A stretch of DNA of 64,000 nucleotides from NCBI GenBank assembly GCA_029550345.1, contig JAKPHK010000061.1, forward strand, positions 23,922 through 87,921, read 5' to 3'. The position numbers and the translations under genes were made by a program. The first letter of the stretch is position 1; every line of letters starts with the position of its first letter. Source of the DNA: Pseudomonadota bacterium (GTDB lineage Bacteria > Pseudomonadota > Alphaproteobacteria > Sphingomonadales > Sphingomonadaceae). The notes below the pieces were generated by a model. That model did no database searches, had not been told where the DNA came from, and was given only the letters and a program-made list of their open reading frames with translations. This document shows, piece after piece, positions 42,047 through 51,124 of this stretch.

Positions 42047-42454
42047 TCAGTCCTTCTGCTTCAGGGGGTTGCCAATGGCATAGGCGCCGTCTCCGAGCAT
42101 CGCCTGGACGGCCAGAGCGATGGCCCAGAACACCGGATATTCCCAACCACCGCCGGTATTGGAAAAGGTGAAGCCGTTGCCGGCATGTGGCACGATCGCC
42201 CCGATCATGATCGGCAGCGCCGCCAGTGCGGCCCAGCGCGTCATGAAGCCGAGGATCAATGCAAGACCAAGCCCGATCTCACCAGCCATGACCGGATAGG
42301 CCAGGATGCCCGGAAAGCCGATACTTTCGAAGAAGCCAGCCGTTCCGGCGGGCGTGAACACCAGGAGCTTGATCAGCCCATGGGTGAGGAGAAGGCCGCC
42401 GCTGGTCACGCGGAGTAGGGCAATTCCTTGCGAAGTCGAAGCTGTCTGGGTCAT
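42047..42454 (-). CDS. DoxX family membrane protein
   Basis: A 135-residue protein with four membrane segments starting MTQTASTSQGIALLRVTSGG. The DoxX pattern is visible: LLLTHGLIKLLVFTPAGTAG, FFESIGFPGILAYPVMAGEI and GLGLALILGFMTRWAA. DoxX proteins accompany thiol/quinone stress enzymes (for example CatD beside CatE in Bacillus). First gene of the operon; the 103-bp gap to lysR must hold both promoters. Confidence 0.92.
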   Translation of the reverse strand: MTQTASTSQGIALLRVTSGGLLLTHGLIKLLVFTPAGTAGFFESIGFPGILAYPVMAGEIGLGLALILGFMTRWAALAALPIMIGAIVPHAGNGFTFSNTGGGWEYPVFWAIALAVQAMLGDGAYAIGNPLKQKD

Positions 42455-42557
42455 GGTCAATCGTCCATTGTCTCGTTGACCCTCAGATACGCGCTTGCGA
42501 AGCTGCATGTCATTCGCGAAGATTGACTAGCGGCCATGCGTTTTCGTATGAAGTTGC

Positions 42558-43430
42558 ATGGACTGGGACGATCTTCGCACATTCCTCGCCATTGCCCGGC
42601 ACGGGACACTGTCTGCTGCGGCACGTGCGCTCGGAGTGACGCAGCCGACGATGGGGCGCCGGCTCACTGCGATGGAGTCACGGACGGGTGCGCGGTTGCT
42701 GCAGCGCCTGCCCGGTGGCTATGCGTTGACTCCCCTTGGAGAGACTGTGCTGGGCAACGCCGAACGCGTGGAAGCAGAGGTCCTGGCCGCTGAACGCACC
42801 ATCACCGGCAAGGACGTGGCGCTCGAAGGCCTAGTCAGGCTGACCACGGTCGACACGCTTGCAGCGCGGATCGTCACCCCGGCGCTCGTTGCCCTGCAAG
42901 CCAAGCATCCGGGCATCGTTGTCGAACTGGTTCCCGACACGCGTTCGCTCAGCCTGTCCAAGCGGGAGGCCGATATCGCGCTGCGCATGTCTCGCTTCGA
43001 GGGGAACGAGGTGGTAGCCCGACGCGTCGGCGCGCTCGCCATGGGACTGTACTCAGCCCCGGATATGGCCCGGCCCATTGAGGAGGGGCAAGCCCGCCTC
43101 GTAACGGTGCTCGACGATCAGGCGCATTTGCCGGAGGCCAAATGGCTGCGGGATGCCTTCCCCGATGCGCTTATCGGTTTTCGCTCCAACAGCCGCGAAG
43201 TGCAGGTTCATGCGACTCTTGCAGGGGCCGGGGTTGCGGCGCTCGCCCGCTATCGTGCCGATGGGGAGCCCGGGCTAATTCGCCTGTACCCCGACAGACC
43301 TGACCTTGTTCGAGACATCTGGATAGGTGTGCATGTGGACATGCGCCACATGCCGAGAGTGCGGGCAGTGACCGATACAGTTGTCGAAGCACTGCGGAAA
43401 AACGCCGCGATTCTCAATCCGGGTCACTGA
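42558..43430 (+). CDS. LysR-family transcriptional regulator
   Basis: A 290-residue LTTR. The N-terminal winged helix is MDWDDLRTFLAIARHGTLSA plus AARALGVTQPTMGRRLTAME; the effector domain follows from about residue 90 (LVRLTTVDTLAARIVTPALV). Divergent from doxX-dioxygenase-wrbA, which it probably regulates. The sequence GAAG(C/T)TGCATG occurs twice, at 42499-42509 and overlapping the start codon at 42550-42560, possibly autoregulatory sites. Last gene of island 1. Confidence 0.93.
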   Translation: MDWDDLRTFLAIARHGTLSAAARALGVTQPTMGRRLTAMESRTGARLLQRLPGGYALTPLGETVLGNAERVEAEVLAAERTITGKDVALEGLVRLTTVDTLAARIVTPALVALQAKHPGIVVELVPDTRSLSLSKREADIALRMSRFEGNEVVARRVGALAMGLYSAPDMARPIEEGQARLVTVLDDQAHLPEAKWLRDAFPDALIGFRSNSREVQVHATLAGAGVAALARYRADGEPGLIRLYPDRPDLVRDIWIGVHVDMRHMPRVRAVTDTVVEALRKNAAILNPGH

Positions 43431-43521
43431 CCCTACGTGTTGATAGAGCAAGACAGGCTCGAGCACACGCTGGAGCCAGCTTTTCGTCGCAATACCTTGA
43501 TCAACCGTCGCCGGATCCGCT

Positions 43522-43542
43522 GCTACCTAGAGAGCTACCTAG
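43522..43542. repeat. Tandem GCTACCTAG arm-type repeats at the right end of island 1
   Basis: GCTACCTAG occurs at 43522-43530 and 43534-43542 (12-bp period), 65 bp from the partial tRNA-Lys copy. The same pair with the same period and distance stands before the intact tRNA at 53147-53167. The geometry fits integrase arm-binding sites of an attP. Confidence 0.65.
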
Positions 43543-43607
43543 CGATCTGCGAGCGGAAATCCGGTTGGCCCAAGGGCCATTTAATACGTTGAAATATATG
43601 GAGAAAT

Positions 43608-43652
43608 TGGTGGACACACTTGGGCTCGAACCAAGGACCCGCTGATTAAGAG
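43608..43652 (-). repeat. Internal partial tRNA-Lys 3' end (junction of islands 1 and 2)
   Basis: 45 bases correspond to the tRNA-Lys(CTT) 3' part from CCA to anticodon loop, with three substitutions. Two of these lie opposite each other in the T stem (AGGG/CCTA to TGGG/CCAA) and keep it paired. The 5' half of the tRNA is missing. The following 237 bp (43653-43889) contain no gene I can recognise. Confidence 0.85.
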
Positions 43653-43889
43653 CGGTTTCGAGACCGCGAGCGTTCTTCAGTGTGCACACATTTCCGCCTA
43701 CTTGCACTGATATCAACTGGTAACCTGGCGCTGGTCATTGAGGATGAGGCGGTGCTTGGAACGCATGGCCGCCACCCTATGGCGCAACCGTGGTGCCGAT
43801 CGCAGCAAGTAAGGCGCGTTCGTGAGCGCCCCGGCCCGCGGCAGGGAGCGAACCGCTCGGCAACAAACCTGCTCTCGGCGATCTGACGA

Positions 43890-44984
43890 TTATCTCGTCA
43901 ATTCATCCGGATTCGTCATAAACCGCGAAACAAGGTCCGACCCGACCAAAAAACAGATTGTCAGTATCACCAACGCTGTGAGCGGCCGAAGGGCTTCCGA
44001 TAACGGCGCGCCCATCTGGTCGGTGAGGAGGAGGGCGCGGCTGGCGTGGGTTGAAGGGAACAGCACGCCCAGCGCCGAGACCCAGTCCGGCATCGCTTCG
44101 CGCGGCCAGGTCACGCCCGAGAGGAAAAAGATCGGTAGCGAGGTGGGGATCAGCAACAGCAGCGCAGCGCGGGCGTTGGGGAACAGCCGGGAGGTGAACA
44201 GCGAGAAGGCGGCGATGGCTCCTGCCGCAAACAGCGCGACGATCAGCAGGGCGCCGATTTCGGCCTGGCGCGGGATATCCTGCGCAGCGAAGAACCAGCC
44301 GAAATAGGTCAGCGTAAGCACGAATGACACGAGGCTCAGCGCCAGCCATTGGCCGCCCAGTTCGTTCCATCCGCGCCGCCTGCGCCCAACGAACAGCACA
44401 GCGGTACCAAACAGCATGGTCTGCTGGAGGATCACCGGTGTAACGGCGGGAAAGATATAGGCGGCGTATTCCAGATCGGGGTTGAACAGCGGTTGCGACA
44501 CGACGGGATCGGCAATTTCGATCCGCACCCCCAGCCGCCCTTTCGCTTCGTTGTTGAGCGTATTGACGATAGCCCCCTGGATCGCCTGGCTCAAAGCCTT
44601 GGTTCGCACGAGATAAGTTCCGTTGATCCACAAGGCCATACCGCTGTCCTGCCCGCGCAGCGCGTTTTCCAGCGACTGGTCAGGGAGCAGCAGCACGCCA
44701 TCGACCTTGCGCTCGACCAGCAAGGCGCGCGCTTCGGCAAGGTTGGCGGGGCTGGCGGCAACCTTGGCCAGCGGACTGGCGTCGATCAGGTCGGTGAGCT
44801 TGCGGCTGAGCGGGGTGCGCGCTTCGTCAACCACCGCAATCCGCACATCCTGCGCATGGCCCTGGCTGTAGGGCGCGGGGTAGTAGAAGCCGTAGAACAG
44901 CGCGGCGACCACGATCAGCATCAGCGCGTCGGTGTTGCGGCCAAGCTGGCGGAGGGTGTCAATGAAGGCGGCGCGCAGGCTCAT
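43890..44984 (-). CDS. ABC-2 type permease (downstream partner)
   Basis: A 364-residue membrane protein starting MSLRAAFIDTLRQLGRNTDA. It has one membrane helix (LMLIVVAALFYGFYYPAPYS), a periplasmic domain of about 160 residues, and five further helices (VTPVILQQTMLFGTAVLFVG, FFLSGVTWPREAMPDWV). This is the YhhJ/YbhR (ABC2_membrane_3) layout. Its start overlaps the other permease by 4 bp. No ATP-binding subunit is encoded in the operon. Confidence 0.88.
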   Translation of the reverse strand: MSLRAAFIDTLRQLGRNTDALMLIVVAALFYGFYYPAPYSQGHAQDVRIAVVDEARTPLSRKLTDLIDASPLAKVAASPANLAEARALLVERKVDGVLLLPDQSLENALRGQDSGMALWINGTYLVRTKALSQAIQGAIVNTLNNEAKGRLGVRIEIADPVVSQPLFNPDLEYAAYIFPAVTPVILQQTMLFGTAVLFVGRRRRGWNELGGQWLALSLVSFVLTLTYFGWFFAAQDIPRQAEIGALLIVALFAAGAIAAFSLFTSRLFPNARAALLLLIPTSLPIFFLSGVTWPREAMPDWVSALGVLFPSTHASRALLLTDQMGAPLSEALRPLTALVILTICFLVGSDLVSRFMTNPDELTR

Positions 44985-46132
44985 GCCGCTGCCTTCCTTC
45001 CGCCCAGCCATGTCGCCAGTGCGATGCCCGCCACCGCATAACCCGTCAGCAGCAGCGCCGCCCCCCACGCCTGTATCGCGGGGGCACCGAGGAACTGGTC
45101 CATCTGCGCGGTCAGGGAATGGGTAAACGGCAGCACCTGATGCCACAGCCGCGCCACGGTCGGCGCGCCCTCGATCGGCAGCGACCCGCCCGAATAGGCG
45201 AGCGCCAATCCGGCATAGAGCGCGCTCAGCGAATAGCCGAATACATCACGCCGCGCCCCGGCGACGAAGGCGAAAGACAGCGCCAGCGAAGCGGCGATCA
45301 GGGCGAGCTGCGCGGCGAAAGTGGCCGGCAGCGATCCCTCCATCCGCCAACCCTTCAAGCCGATCAGCCAGACCATCCAGACCGCCCCCCAGAAGGCGAG
45401 GGCCACCAGATAGGGCGCCAGCTTTCCCGCCAACGCCGCCGCGCCGCCGCCGGTTTCGGCGCGCCATGCGTCAAGCGAGCGGCCATCCGTACCGCCAAGT
45501 TCGCGCGCCATCGCGTAGACCCCGACGCAGGCGGCGAGGAGGTGCAGCATGGCGGGCTGGATCAGCGCCTGCAGGTACCACTCGAAGCTTGCCTCGGGAT
45601 TGAACAGCACCGAGACCTGCACCTGCGGGATCGCCACCCGGTCCGACAGGACCCCGGCTCGCCAGGCGTTGTCCTCGATCCCGGCGATGATCGACCCGCG
45701 CAGCGCGCTGGCCATGCTGCGTTCGACGGTCGAGCCGACGCTGAGGTAAGCGGCGTTGTAGAACAGGCGGATCGGTTCGTCGGCGGCGCGGGGTTGTCCA
45801 AAGCCGCGAGGGATCGAGACGAAGGCCCAGATTTCTCCGCGGCGCACCGCCGCTTCGGCCGCGGCGTCGCTGACCGGCTGGGTAGCGATCCGCACTTCGG
45901 GGCGGCCCGACAGCAAACGGACGAGCGCCTGGCTCTCGCTGGTGCGGGCATTGTCCACTACCCCGACCGGGAGCGACTGCAACGCGCCTTGCGAAAGCAT
46001 GGCGGCGATGATCGCGATGGCGCAGAGCGGCACGACCACCAGCGCCAGCAGCATGGCGCGGCTGGTGGCGATGAAACCTGCCTCGCGCCGCGCCGCGTCG
46101 CTCAGCCGGGCCAGAGCCGCTGGCGCGCTCAC
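44981..46132 (-). CDS. ABC-2 type permease (upstream partner)
   Basis: A 383-residue protein with the same layout as its neighbour: N-terminal helix (AMLLALVVVPLCAIAIIAAM), periplasmic region (LPVGVVDNARTSESQALVRL), then five C-terminal helices ending in ALLLTGYAVAGIALATWLGG. Overlaps the adaptor gene and the second permease by 4 bp each. Presumably the two form a heterodimeric inner-membrane component of an exporter; the energy source is not apparent. Confidence 0.88.
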   Translation of the reverse strand: MSAPAALARLSDAARREAGFIATSRAMLLALVVVPLCAIAIIAAMLSQGALQSLPVGVVDNARTSESQALVRLLSGRPEVRIATQPVSDAAAEAAVRRGEIWAFVSIPRGFGQPRAADEPIRLFYNAAYLSVGSTVERSMASALRGSIIAGIEDNAWRAGVLSDRVAIPQVQVSVLFNPEASFEWYLQALIQPAMLHLLAACVGVYAMARELGGTDGRSLDAWRAETGGGAAALAGKLAPYLVALAFWGAVWMVWLIGLKGWRMEGSLPATFAAQLALIAASLALSFAFVAGARRDVFGYSLSALYAGLALAYSGGSLPIEGAPTVARLWHQVLPFTHSLTAQMDQFLGAPAIQAWGAALLLTGYAVAGIALATWLGGRKAAA

Positions 46133-47175
46133 TGCGGCCAGTCGAACAGCACGCTCATGCCCGGGCGCAGCCCTTCGATCCGCTCGGCGGGTTCGAGCTT
46201 GATCTCGAAGCTGCGCGCGTCGAACCCGGCATTCTGGCGGGTCGCCTTTTCGCTGGTGAACCCGGCCTGCGCCGAGATCGCAGTGACGCGCAGACGCACC
46301 GCCTTGTTGCCGAGCGCGGGGACCGTGCCGGTCAGCACGCGTCCCTGGGCCATGCCCGCATAGCCCTTCTCGGAAATCTGCAGCGTCACCCGGGGATGGG
46401 CAAGATCGACGATCTGGAACAGCGGCACGCCGGGAGCGACAACTTCGCCCGGCTCGACGAGGCGGCGGCTGACTTCACCGGCGATCGGGGCGGCGACTTT
46501 CATATCCGCGGCGAGTTCAGAGGCGGCCCGGTTGCGCGCGTTGGCGGCGATGGCCTGAGCGTCGGAGATGGCACGGGTTTCACCGCGCGTTCCGGCAAGC
46601 GCCTTGCGATACTGGGCGTCGGCGGCTGCGGCATTGGCGCGCGCGGCGATGTTGGCCGCGACGGCCTCGTCGCGCCGCTGGGCGGAGATCACCCCTTGCG
46701 CATAGAGGCGGCTCATCCGCCCGGCGGTGACCGCTGCGAGATTGGCGGCGGCGCGGGTCGAGGCGGCAATGCCCTGTAACGAGGCGATATCCTCGGGCCG
46801 CACGCCCTGATTGGCGATGGCATCGAGCGCACGGGCGCTGTCGAGATTGGCCTGGCTCTGACTGACCAGCGCATCGAGACCGGGGCTGGACAAGGTGGCC
46901 AGCAACTGACCCGGGCTGACCGTCGCGCCCTCGGCGACCGAGACCTGTTCGACCCGCGCCATCATCTTGGTGGCGACATTGACCTCGGTCGCTTCGACCG
47001 TACCCTGAAGCGGCACCGGCGCGGGCCGCGAGGAATACCAGATGCCGACCAGCGCGAGCACGGCAAGCACCGGCAGCGCCCACAGCAGCCAGTTGGCGCG
47101 ACGGCCGGACTCGAGCGCAACGGACTCCGTTTCGGCAAGCGGTTCGGACGGGACGGGATCGGTGTTATCGCTCAT
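46129..47175 (-). CDS. HlyD/EmrA-type membrane fusion (adaptor) protein
   Basis: A 348-residue periplasmic adaptor starting MSDNTDPVPSEPLAETESVA. It has one N-terminal membrane helix (LLWALPVLAVLALVGIWY), a biotinyl-lipoyl half (VSVAEGATVSPGQLLATLSS), a long Ala-rich coiled coil (residues 115-210), and the second lipoyl half (VAAPIAGEVSRRLVEPGEVV). It links inner-membrane permeases to the TolC-like channel. It overlaps the TolC-like frame by 11 bp. Confidence 0.92.
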   Translation of the reverse strand: MSDNTDPVPSEPLAETESVALESGRRANWLLWALPVLAVLALVGIWYSSRPAPVPLQGTVEATEVNVATKMMARVEQVSVAEGATVSPGQLLATLSSPGLDALVSQSQANLDSARALDAIANQGVRPEDIASLQGIAASTRAAANLAAVTAGRMSRLYAQGVISAQRRDEAVAANIAARANAAAADAQYRKALAGTRGETRAISDAQAIAANARNRAASELAADMKVAAPIAGEVSRRLVEPGEVVAPGVPLFQIVDLAHPRVTLQISEKGYAGMAQGRVLTGTVPALGNKAVRLRVTAISAQAGFTSEKATRQNAGFDARSFEIKLEPAERIEGLRPGMSVLFDWPQ

Positions 47176-48622
47176 TGACGGTCTGCCTGTCGGGCGCTTC
47201 GGCATAGTCGGCGAAGCGTTCGCTTTGTCCGCTTGCAGCCAGCAGCGCGGCCAGCGAGAGGTCGTATTCATAGGCTGCCGTCGCGCGCTGGGCGCGGGCG
47301 AGGCCGAGCGCGGTCTGGGCGTCGGTAACCTCGGCTGAGGTGCCAACGCCTTCACGGAAGCCGATCTGTTTGGCGCGCAGGTTTTCCTCGGCTGCTGCAA
47401 CGCTGCTGGCCATAGAGGTGAAGGCACGGCGGGCGTTGTCTGTGATCAGCCAGGTCTTCTCGATCTCGCCCTCGGTGCGGGTGCGCGCATCGGCAGCGCG
47501 CAGCCGCGCGGCTTCGCTGCGCGCCTCGGCCGCGGCGACCAGTTCGCGGCGGTTGATCGGCGAGACCAGCGGGATGCGCACGGTCGCGCCGACGATCCAG
47601 TCTGGATCGACCGGCAGCGATTGCTTGCGCACACCGTTGACCGAACCGAAAGAATAGACCGAAGGTCGCATCGTCGCGCGTGCGGTGCGCTCCCCGGCAG
47701 CGGCGAGCTGTTCCGCGCCGGCGGCCACGGTGAGCTGGCCGTTGCGCGTGGACTCGCCGGTCCAGGCGGTCAGCGGCGGCAGCGGGGTCATGTTGACGAA
47801 CAGCGGCGTGGATGGCGCGGGATCCGCGGTTCCGGTCAGGCGGGTCAGCGCCAGTTCCGCCATCTCGGCATCGCGCCGTGCCCGATCGTTCGCCCGCTAG
47901 GCCGCATCGCGGGCAACGACCGCCTCCAGGGTAAGCGAGTGCGGGACCACGCCCTCACGCTCCATCGCGCGGACGTTGCCGAGGTGGCGTTCGGCAGAGG
48001 CCAGCGTCTGGCGGGTGGACACCTCAAGCTGGCGGGCAAGCTGGGCGCCGAAATAGGCTTCGGCCAGTCGCAGGCCGCTCGCCCCGCGCGCCAGATCGCG
48101 ACCGCCCTGGGCCATGGTCACTTGCGCCTTGGCAGCATCGGTCACCGCCTCAAGCGCACCGCCGGTGTAGATCGGCATGATCGCGGTAATGTTCGGGCGC
48201 ACCACTACATCGCGCTGGGTGTAGTCATACTGGTCGGGAATTGGCGCGAGCAGGCCGGGCAAGGCCTGGCCGATGCGTCCGGCGACCATTGCCGCGATAT
48301 CGGCATAGGCGGGCGGAAACTGGTCGGGCAGCCCGGCGAGATAGCTTTGCGCATCGCCGACGAACTGGTCCTTGGGGCCGGTCAGGTCGATGCTCAGCGA
48401 TTTCTCGTAGGCGACGACTGAGGCAGATGCGGTGACGGTTGGGCGGTAGAGATGCGCCACGGCCTTCGCCTGATGCTCGGCGGCGCGCAGGTCCGCATCG
48501 GCGGCAGCCGTACCGGCCGGAGTCTTCGCCATCGCGGCCTCGGCGGTGCGGTAATCGAGTGCGGTCTGGGCCAGCGCGGGAGTGGCCAGCAGCGCCATCG
48601 ACAGGGCAAGCGCACGCTTCAT
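47165..48622 (-). pseudogene. TolC-like outer-membrane efflux protein with in-frame amber stop
   Basis: One continuous 486-codon frame is interrupted only by TAG at 47897-47899 (codon 242). Before it lie a signal peptide (LALSMALLATPALAQ) and the first OEP repeat; after it the same frame continues RANDRARRDAEMAELALTRL with the second repeat. A single C-to-T change from CAG (Gln) explains it. Either a nonsense mutation, amber suppression or a sequence error. If real, the pump lacks its own outer-membrane channel. Overlaps tetR by 4 bp. Confidence 0.85.
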
Positions 48623-49233
48623 TGCGGCTGCCCAAGCATAGCGCGCATACAGGTGATGAAGATTTCGGCCGCCGGAAGGCTGCTTTCATCGCCCTCATCG
48701 CGCAGCGCCAGGCCGCGCCACAGCACGAGCAGCGCTTCGACGATTTCGGTCGACCGGAACAGCGGGGTCAGCCCGAAGTGCGCGACCAGGTCGTCGATCC
48801 GTTCGGCGAACAGCAGGTCGATGCGCCGCTCGGCAGCGGTAACGGCGCGGGCAAAGGCGGGGTTGCGCACCGCCTCCAGTCGCAGCTCGATCGCCATCTG
48901 CGCCCATTCGCGGCGGTCTGACACGGTCGCCAGCCACTCGCCGATCTGGGCGATGGTCTGGCCGAACGTCATCGCGTGATAATCGAGCGTCATCTCGCCG
49001 AAGGTGCGCACGCGCTCCTCCAGATTGCGCTCCATCACCGCAAGCAGCAGCTCCTCGCGCGAGGCGAAATTCGAATAGAACGCGCCCTGGGTGAAGCCGG
49101 CACGGGTGCAAACCGCGCGTAGCGACAACCCGGGCATCGAACTTTCCAGGATCAGCTCTTCGGCTGCGTCAAGCAGCGCAGTCCGCGTCGCGGCCTGGGA
49201 ATCCTCACGACTGAGGGGTTTGGTGGCAGTCAT
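48619..49233 (-). CDS. TetR-family regulator of the efflux and oleate hydratase locus
   Basis: A 204-residue repressor with the TetR helix-turn-helix (LSLRAVCTRAGFTQGAFYSN, FASREELLLAVMERN) and a ligand-binding helical domain. First gene of the efflux operon and divergent from oleate hydratase. The 96-bp gap between starts holds two palindromes ATATCA(A/T)ATGATAT. A fatty acid or CoA ester is a reasonable ligand guess from the neighbouring enzymes. Confidence 0.92.
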   Translation of the reverse strand: MTATKPLSREDSQAATRTALLDAAEELILESSMPGLSLRAVCTRAGFTQGAFYSNFASREELLLAVMERNLEERVRTFGEMTLDYHAMTFGQTIAQIGEWLATVSDRREWAQMAIELRLEAVRNPAFARAVTAAERRIDLLFAERIDDLVAHFGLTPLFRSTEIVEALLVLWRGLALRDEGDESSLPAAEIFITCMRAMLGQPQ

Positions 49234-49248
49234 CGCCTCCCTATACAG

Positions 49249-49315
49249 ATATCAAATGATATTTCAACCCTTGCGCCTTTCGCATTTCGCATGATATGCG
49301 AATATCATATGATAT
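49249..49315. promoter_or_regulatory. Palindromic operators between tetR and oleate hydratase
   Basis: ATATCAAATGATAT (49249-49262) and ATATCATATGATAT (49302-49315, perfect palindrome) lie 53 bp apart, one near each start codon. A further palindrome TTCGCAT-GAT-ATGCGAA (49286-49302) sits between. The first two are the probable sites of the adjacent TetR protein, controlling both directions. Confidence 0.8.
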
Positions 49316-49329
49316 GTGGAGTCACCATC

Positions 49330-51096
49330 ATGCGTTATGACAGCGGCAATTTCTCAGCCTTCATCCAGCCCCGCAAACCGGCGAATGTCGATGACAAGAC
49401 GGCGTGGTTCGTCGGCTCGGGCCTATCCAGCCTTGCCGGGGCTGCCTTCCTGATTCGCGACGGGCAGATGGCCGGCGATCGCATCACCATCCTTGAACAG
49501 CAGGATATTGCCGGCGGCGCGCTCGACGGGCTCGATGTGCCGGAAAAGGGCTTCGTCATCCGCGGCGGACGCGAGATGGAAGCGCATTTCGAATGCCTGT
49601 GGGACCTGTTCCGCTCGATCCCCTCGCTCGAGATCGAAGGGATCAGCGTGCTCGACGAGTTCTTCCGCCTCAATCAGGATGACCCCAACTTCTCGCTGCA
49701 ACGCCAGACGCAGGACCAGGGCAAGGACGTGCCCGGCAAGGAGCACCTTGGCCTGAGCGACAAGGCGCAGCGCGAATTGCTCGCGCTGTTCCTCGCGACG
49801 CGCGAGGAGATGGAGGGCAAGCGCATCAACGAGGTGTTCGGCAAGGACTTCCTCGCCAGCAATTTCTGGCTCTACTGGCGCACGATGTTCGCCTTCGAGG
49901 AGTGGCACTCGGCGCTGGAGATGAAGCTTTACGTCCACCGCTTTGTTCATCACATCGGCGGGCTGGCGGATTTCTCCGCGCTCAAGTTCACCCGCTACAA
50001 CCAGTATGAATCGCTGGTCCTGCCGCTGACCAAGTGGCTGAAGGACCAAGGCGTGCAGTTCCGCTTCGGCATCGAAGTCACCGACGTCGATTTCGCCATC
50101 GCGCAAGGCCGCAAGCAGGCAACGCGGATCGACTGGCTCGATCGCGGCCAGCCCGGCGGGGTCGATCTCGGCGCGAATGACCTGGTGTTCATCACCATCG
50201 GCTCGCTCACCGAGAATTCGAACGACGGCGATCACCATACCCCCGCGCTGCTCGATACCGGCCCGGCCCCGGCGTGGGACTTGTGGCGGCGCATTGCGGC
50301 GAAGGACCCGGCGTTCGGCCGCCCTGACGTGTTCGGCGCACACATCCCCGAAACCAAGTGGGAATCGGCGACGATCACCACGCTCGACCAGCGGATTCCC
50401 GCCTACATCGAGGCGATCACGAAGCGCGATCCGTTCTCGGGCAAGGTCGTCTCGGGCGGCATCGTAACGGTGCGCGATTCGAGCTGGCTACTGAGCTGGA
50501 CGGTCAACCGCCAGCCGCACTTCAAGGCCCAGCCGAAGGATCAGGTGATCGTATGGTTCTACGGGCTGTTCGTCGATCGTCCTGGCGATTTCGTCAGGAA
50601 GCCGATGCAGGATTGCACCGGCGAGGAAATCACGCAGGAGTGGCTCTATCACCTCGGCGTGCCGGTCGATCAAATCCCCGAACTGGCGGCAACCGGGGCG
50701 CGCACGGTGCCGGTGATGATGCCCTATATCACCGCCTTCTTCATGCCGCGCCATGCCGGGGACCGGCCCGATGTCGTGCCCGAGGGCGCGGTCAACTTCG
50801 CCTTCATCGGCCAGTTCGCCGAATCGCGCGAGCGTGACTGCATCTTCACCACCGAGTACTCGGTGCGCACGCCGATGGAGGCGGTTTACACCCTGCTCGA
50901 TATCGAGCGCCCGGTGCCCGAGGTGTTCAACTCGACTTACGATATCCGCACGCTGCTCAAGGCCGCGAGCGTGCTGCGCGACGGCAAGCCGCTCGACATT
51001 CCCGGCCCCGATTTCGTCCGCCGCCGCCTGCTCGACAAGCTGGCCGGAAACGAGATCGGCCAGCTACTCGCCGAAGCCGGTCTGACCGCCGCCTAA
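49330..51096 (+). CDS. ohyA: Oleate hydratase (MCRA family)
   Basis: FAD protein that adds water to the cis-9 double bond of oleic and related acids to give 10-hydroxy fatty acids. The 588-residue frame from ATG after GGAG begins MRYDSGNFSAFIQPRKPANV. The FAD-binding motif is VGSGLSSLAGAAFLIRDGQ; VIRGGREMEAHFECLWDLF and KEHLGLSDKAQRELLALF are typical of the family, as are FTRYNQYESLVLPL and GQFAESRERDCIFTTEYSVR. Divergent from a TetR-controlled efflux operon; a 28-bp gap precedes the dehydrogenase gene. Confidence 0.95.
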   Translation: MRYDSGNFSAFIQPRKPANVDDKTAWFVGSGLSSLAGAAFLIRDGQMAGDRITILEQQDIAGGALDGLDVPEKGFVIRGGREMEAHFECLWDLFRSIPSLEIEGISVLDEFFRLNQDDPNFSLQRQTQDQGKDVPGKEHLGLSDKAQRELLALFLATREEMEGKRINEVFGKDFLASNFWLYWRTMFAFEEWHSALEMKLYVHRFVHHIGGLADFSALKFTRYNQYESLVLPLTKWLKDQGVQFRFGIEVTDVDFAIAQGRKQATRIDWLDRGQPGGVDLGANDLVFITIGSLTENSNDGDHHTPALLDTGPAPAWDLWRRIAAKDPAFGRPDVFGAHIPETKWESATITTLDQRIPAYIEAITKRDPFSGKVVSGGIVTVRDSSWLLSWTVNRQPHFKAQPKDQVIVWFYGLFVDRPGDFVRKPMQDCTGEEITQEWLYHLGVPVDQIPELAATGARTVPVMMPYITAFFMPRHAGDRPDVVPEGAVNFAFIGQFAESRERDCIFTTEYSVRTPMEAVYTLLDIERPVPEVFNSTYDIRTLLKAASVLRDGKPLDIPGPDFVRRRLLDKLAGNEIGQLLAEAGLTAA

Positions 51097-51124
51097 GCGC
51101 ACTTCCAATCGAAAGACAAAACCC

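Larger units (their letters stand above)
30263..43652. mobile_element. Genomic island 1: copper resistance and quinone detoxification
   Basis: Bounded by partial tRNA-Lys copies at 30263-30307 and 43608-43652. Content is almost wholly copper handling (cueR-like, DUF2933, copA ATPase, copCD, cnrYXH-like, multicopper oxidase, copB, DUF411) plus a wrbA/dioxygenase/doxX/lysR module. GCTACCTAG arm-type repeats lie at the right end. No integrase, relaxase or phage gene is visible, so the island now looks immobile on its own. It also holds two truncated genes at 40.1-40.5 kb. Confidence 0.82.
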
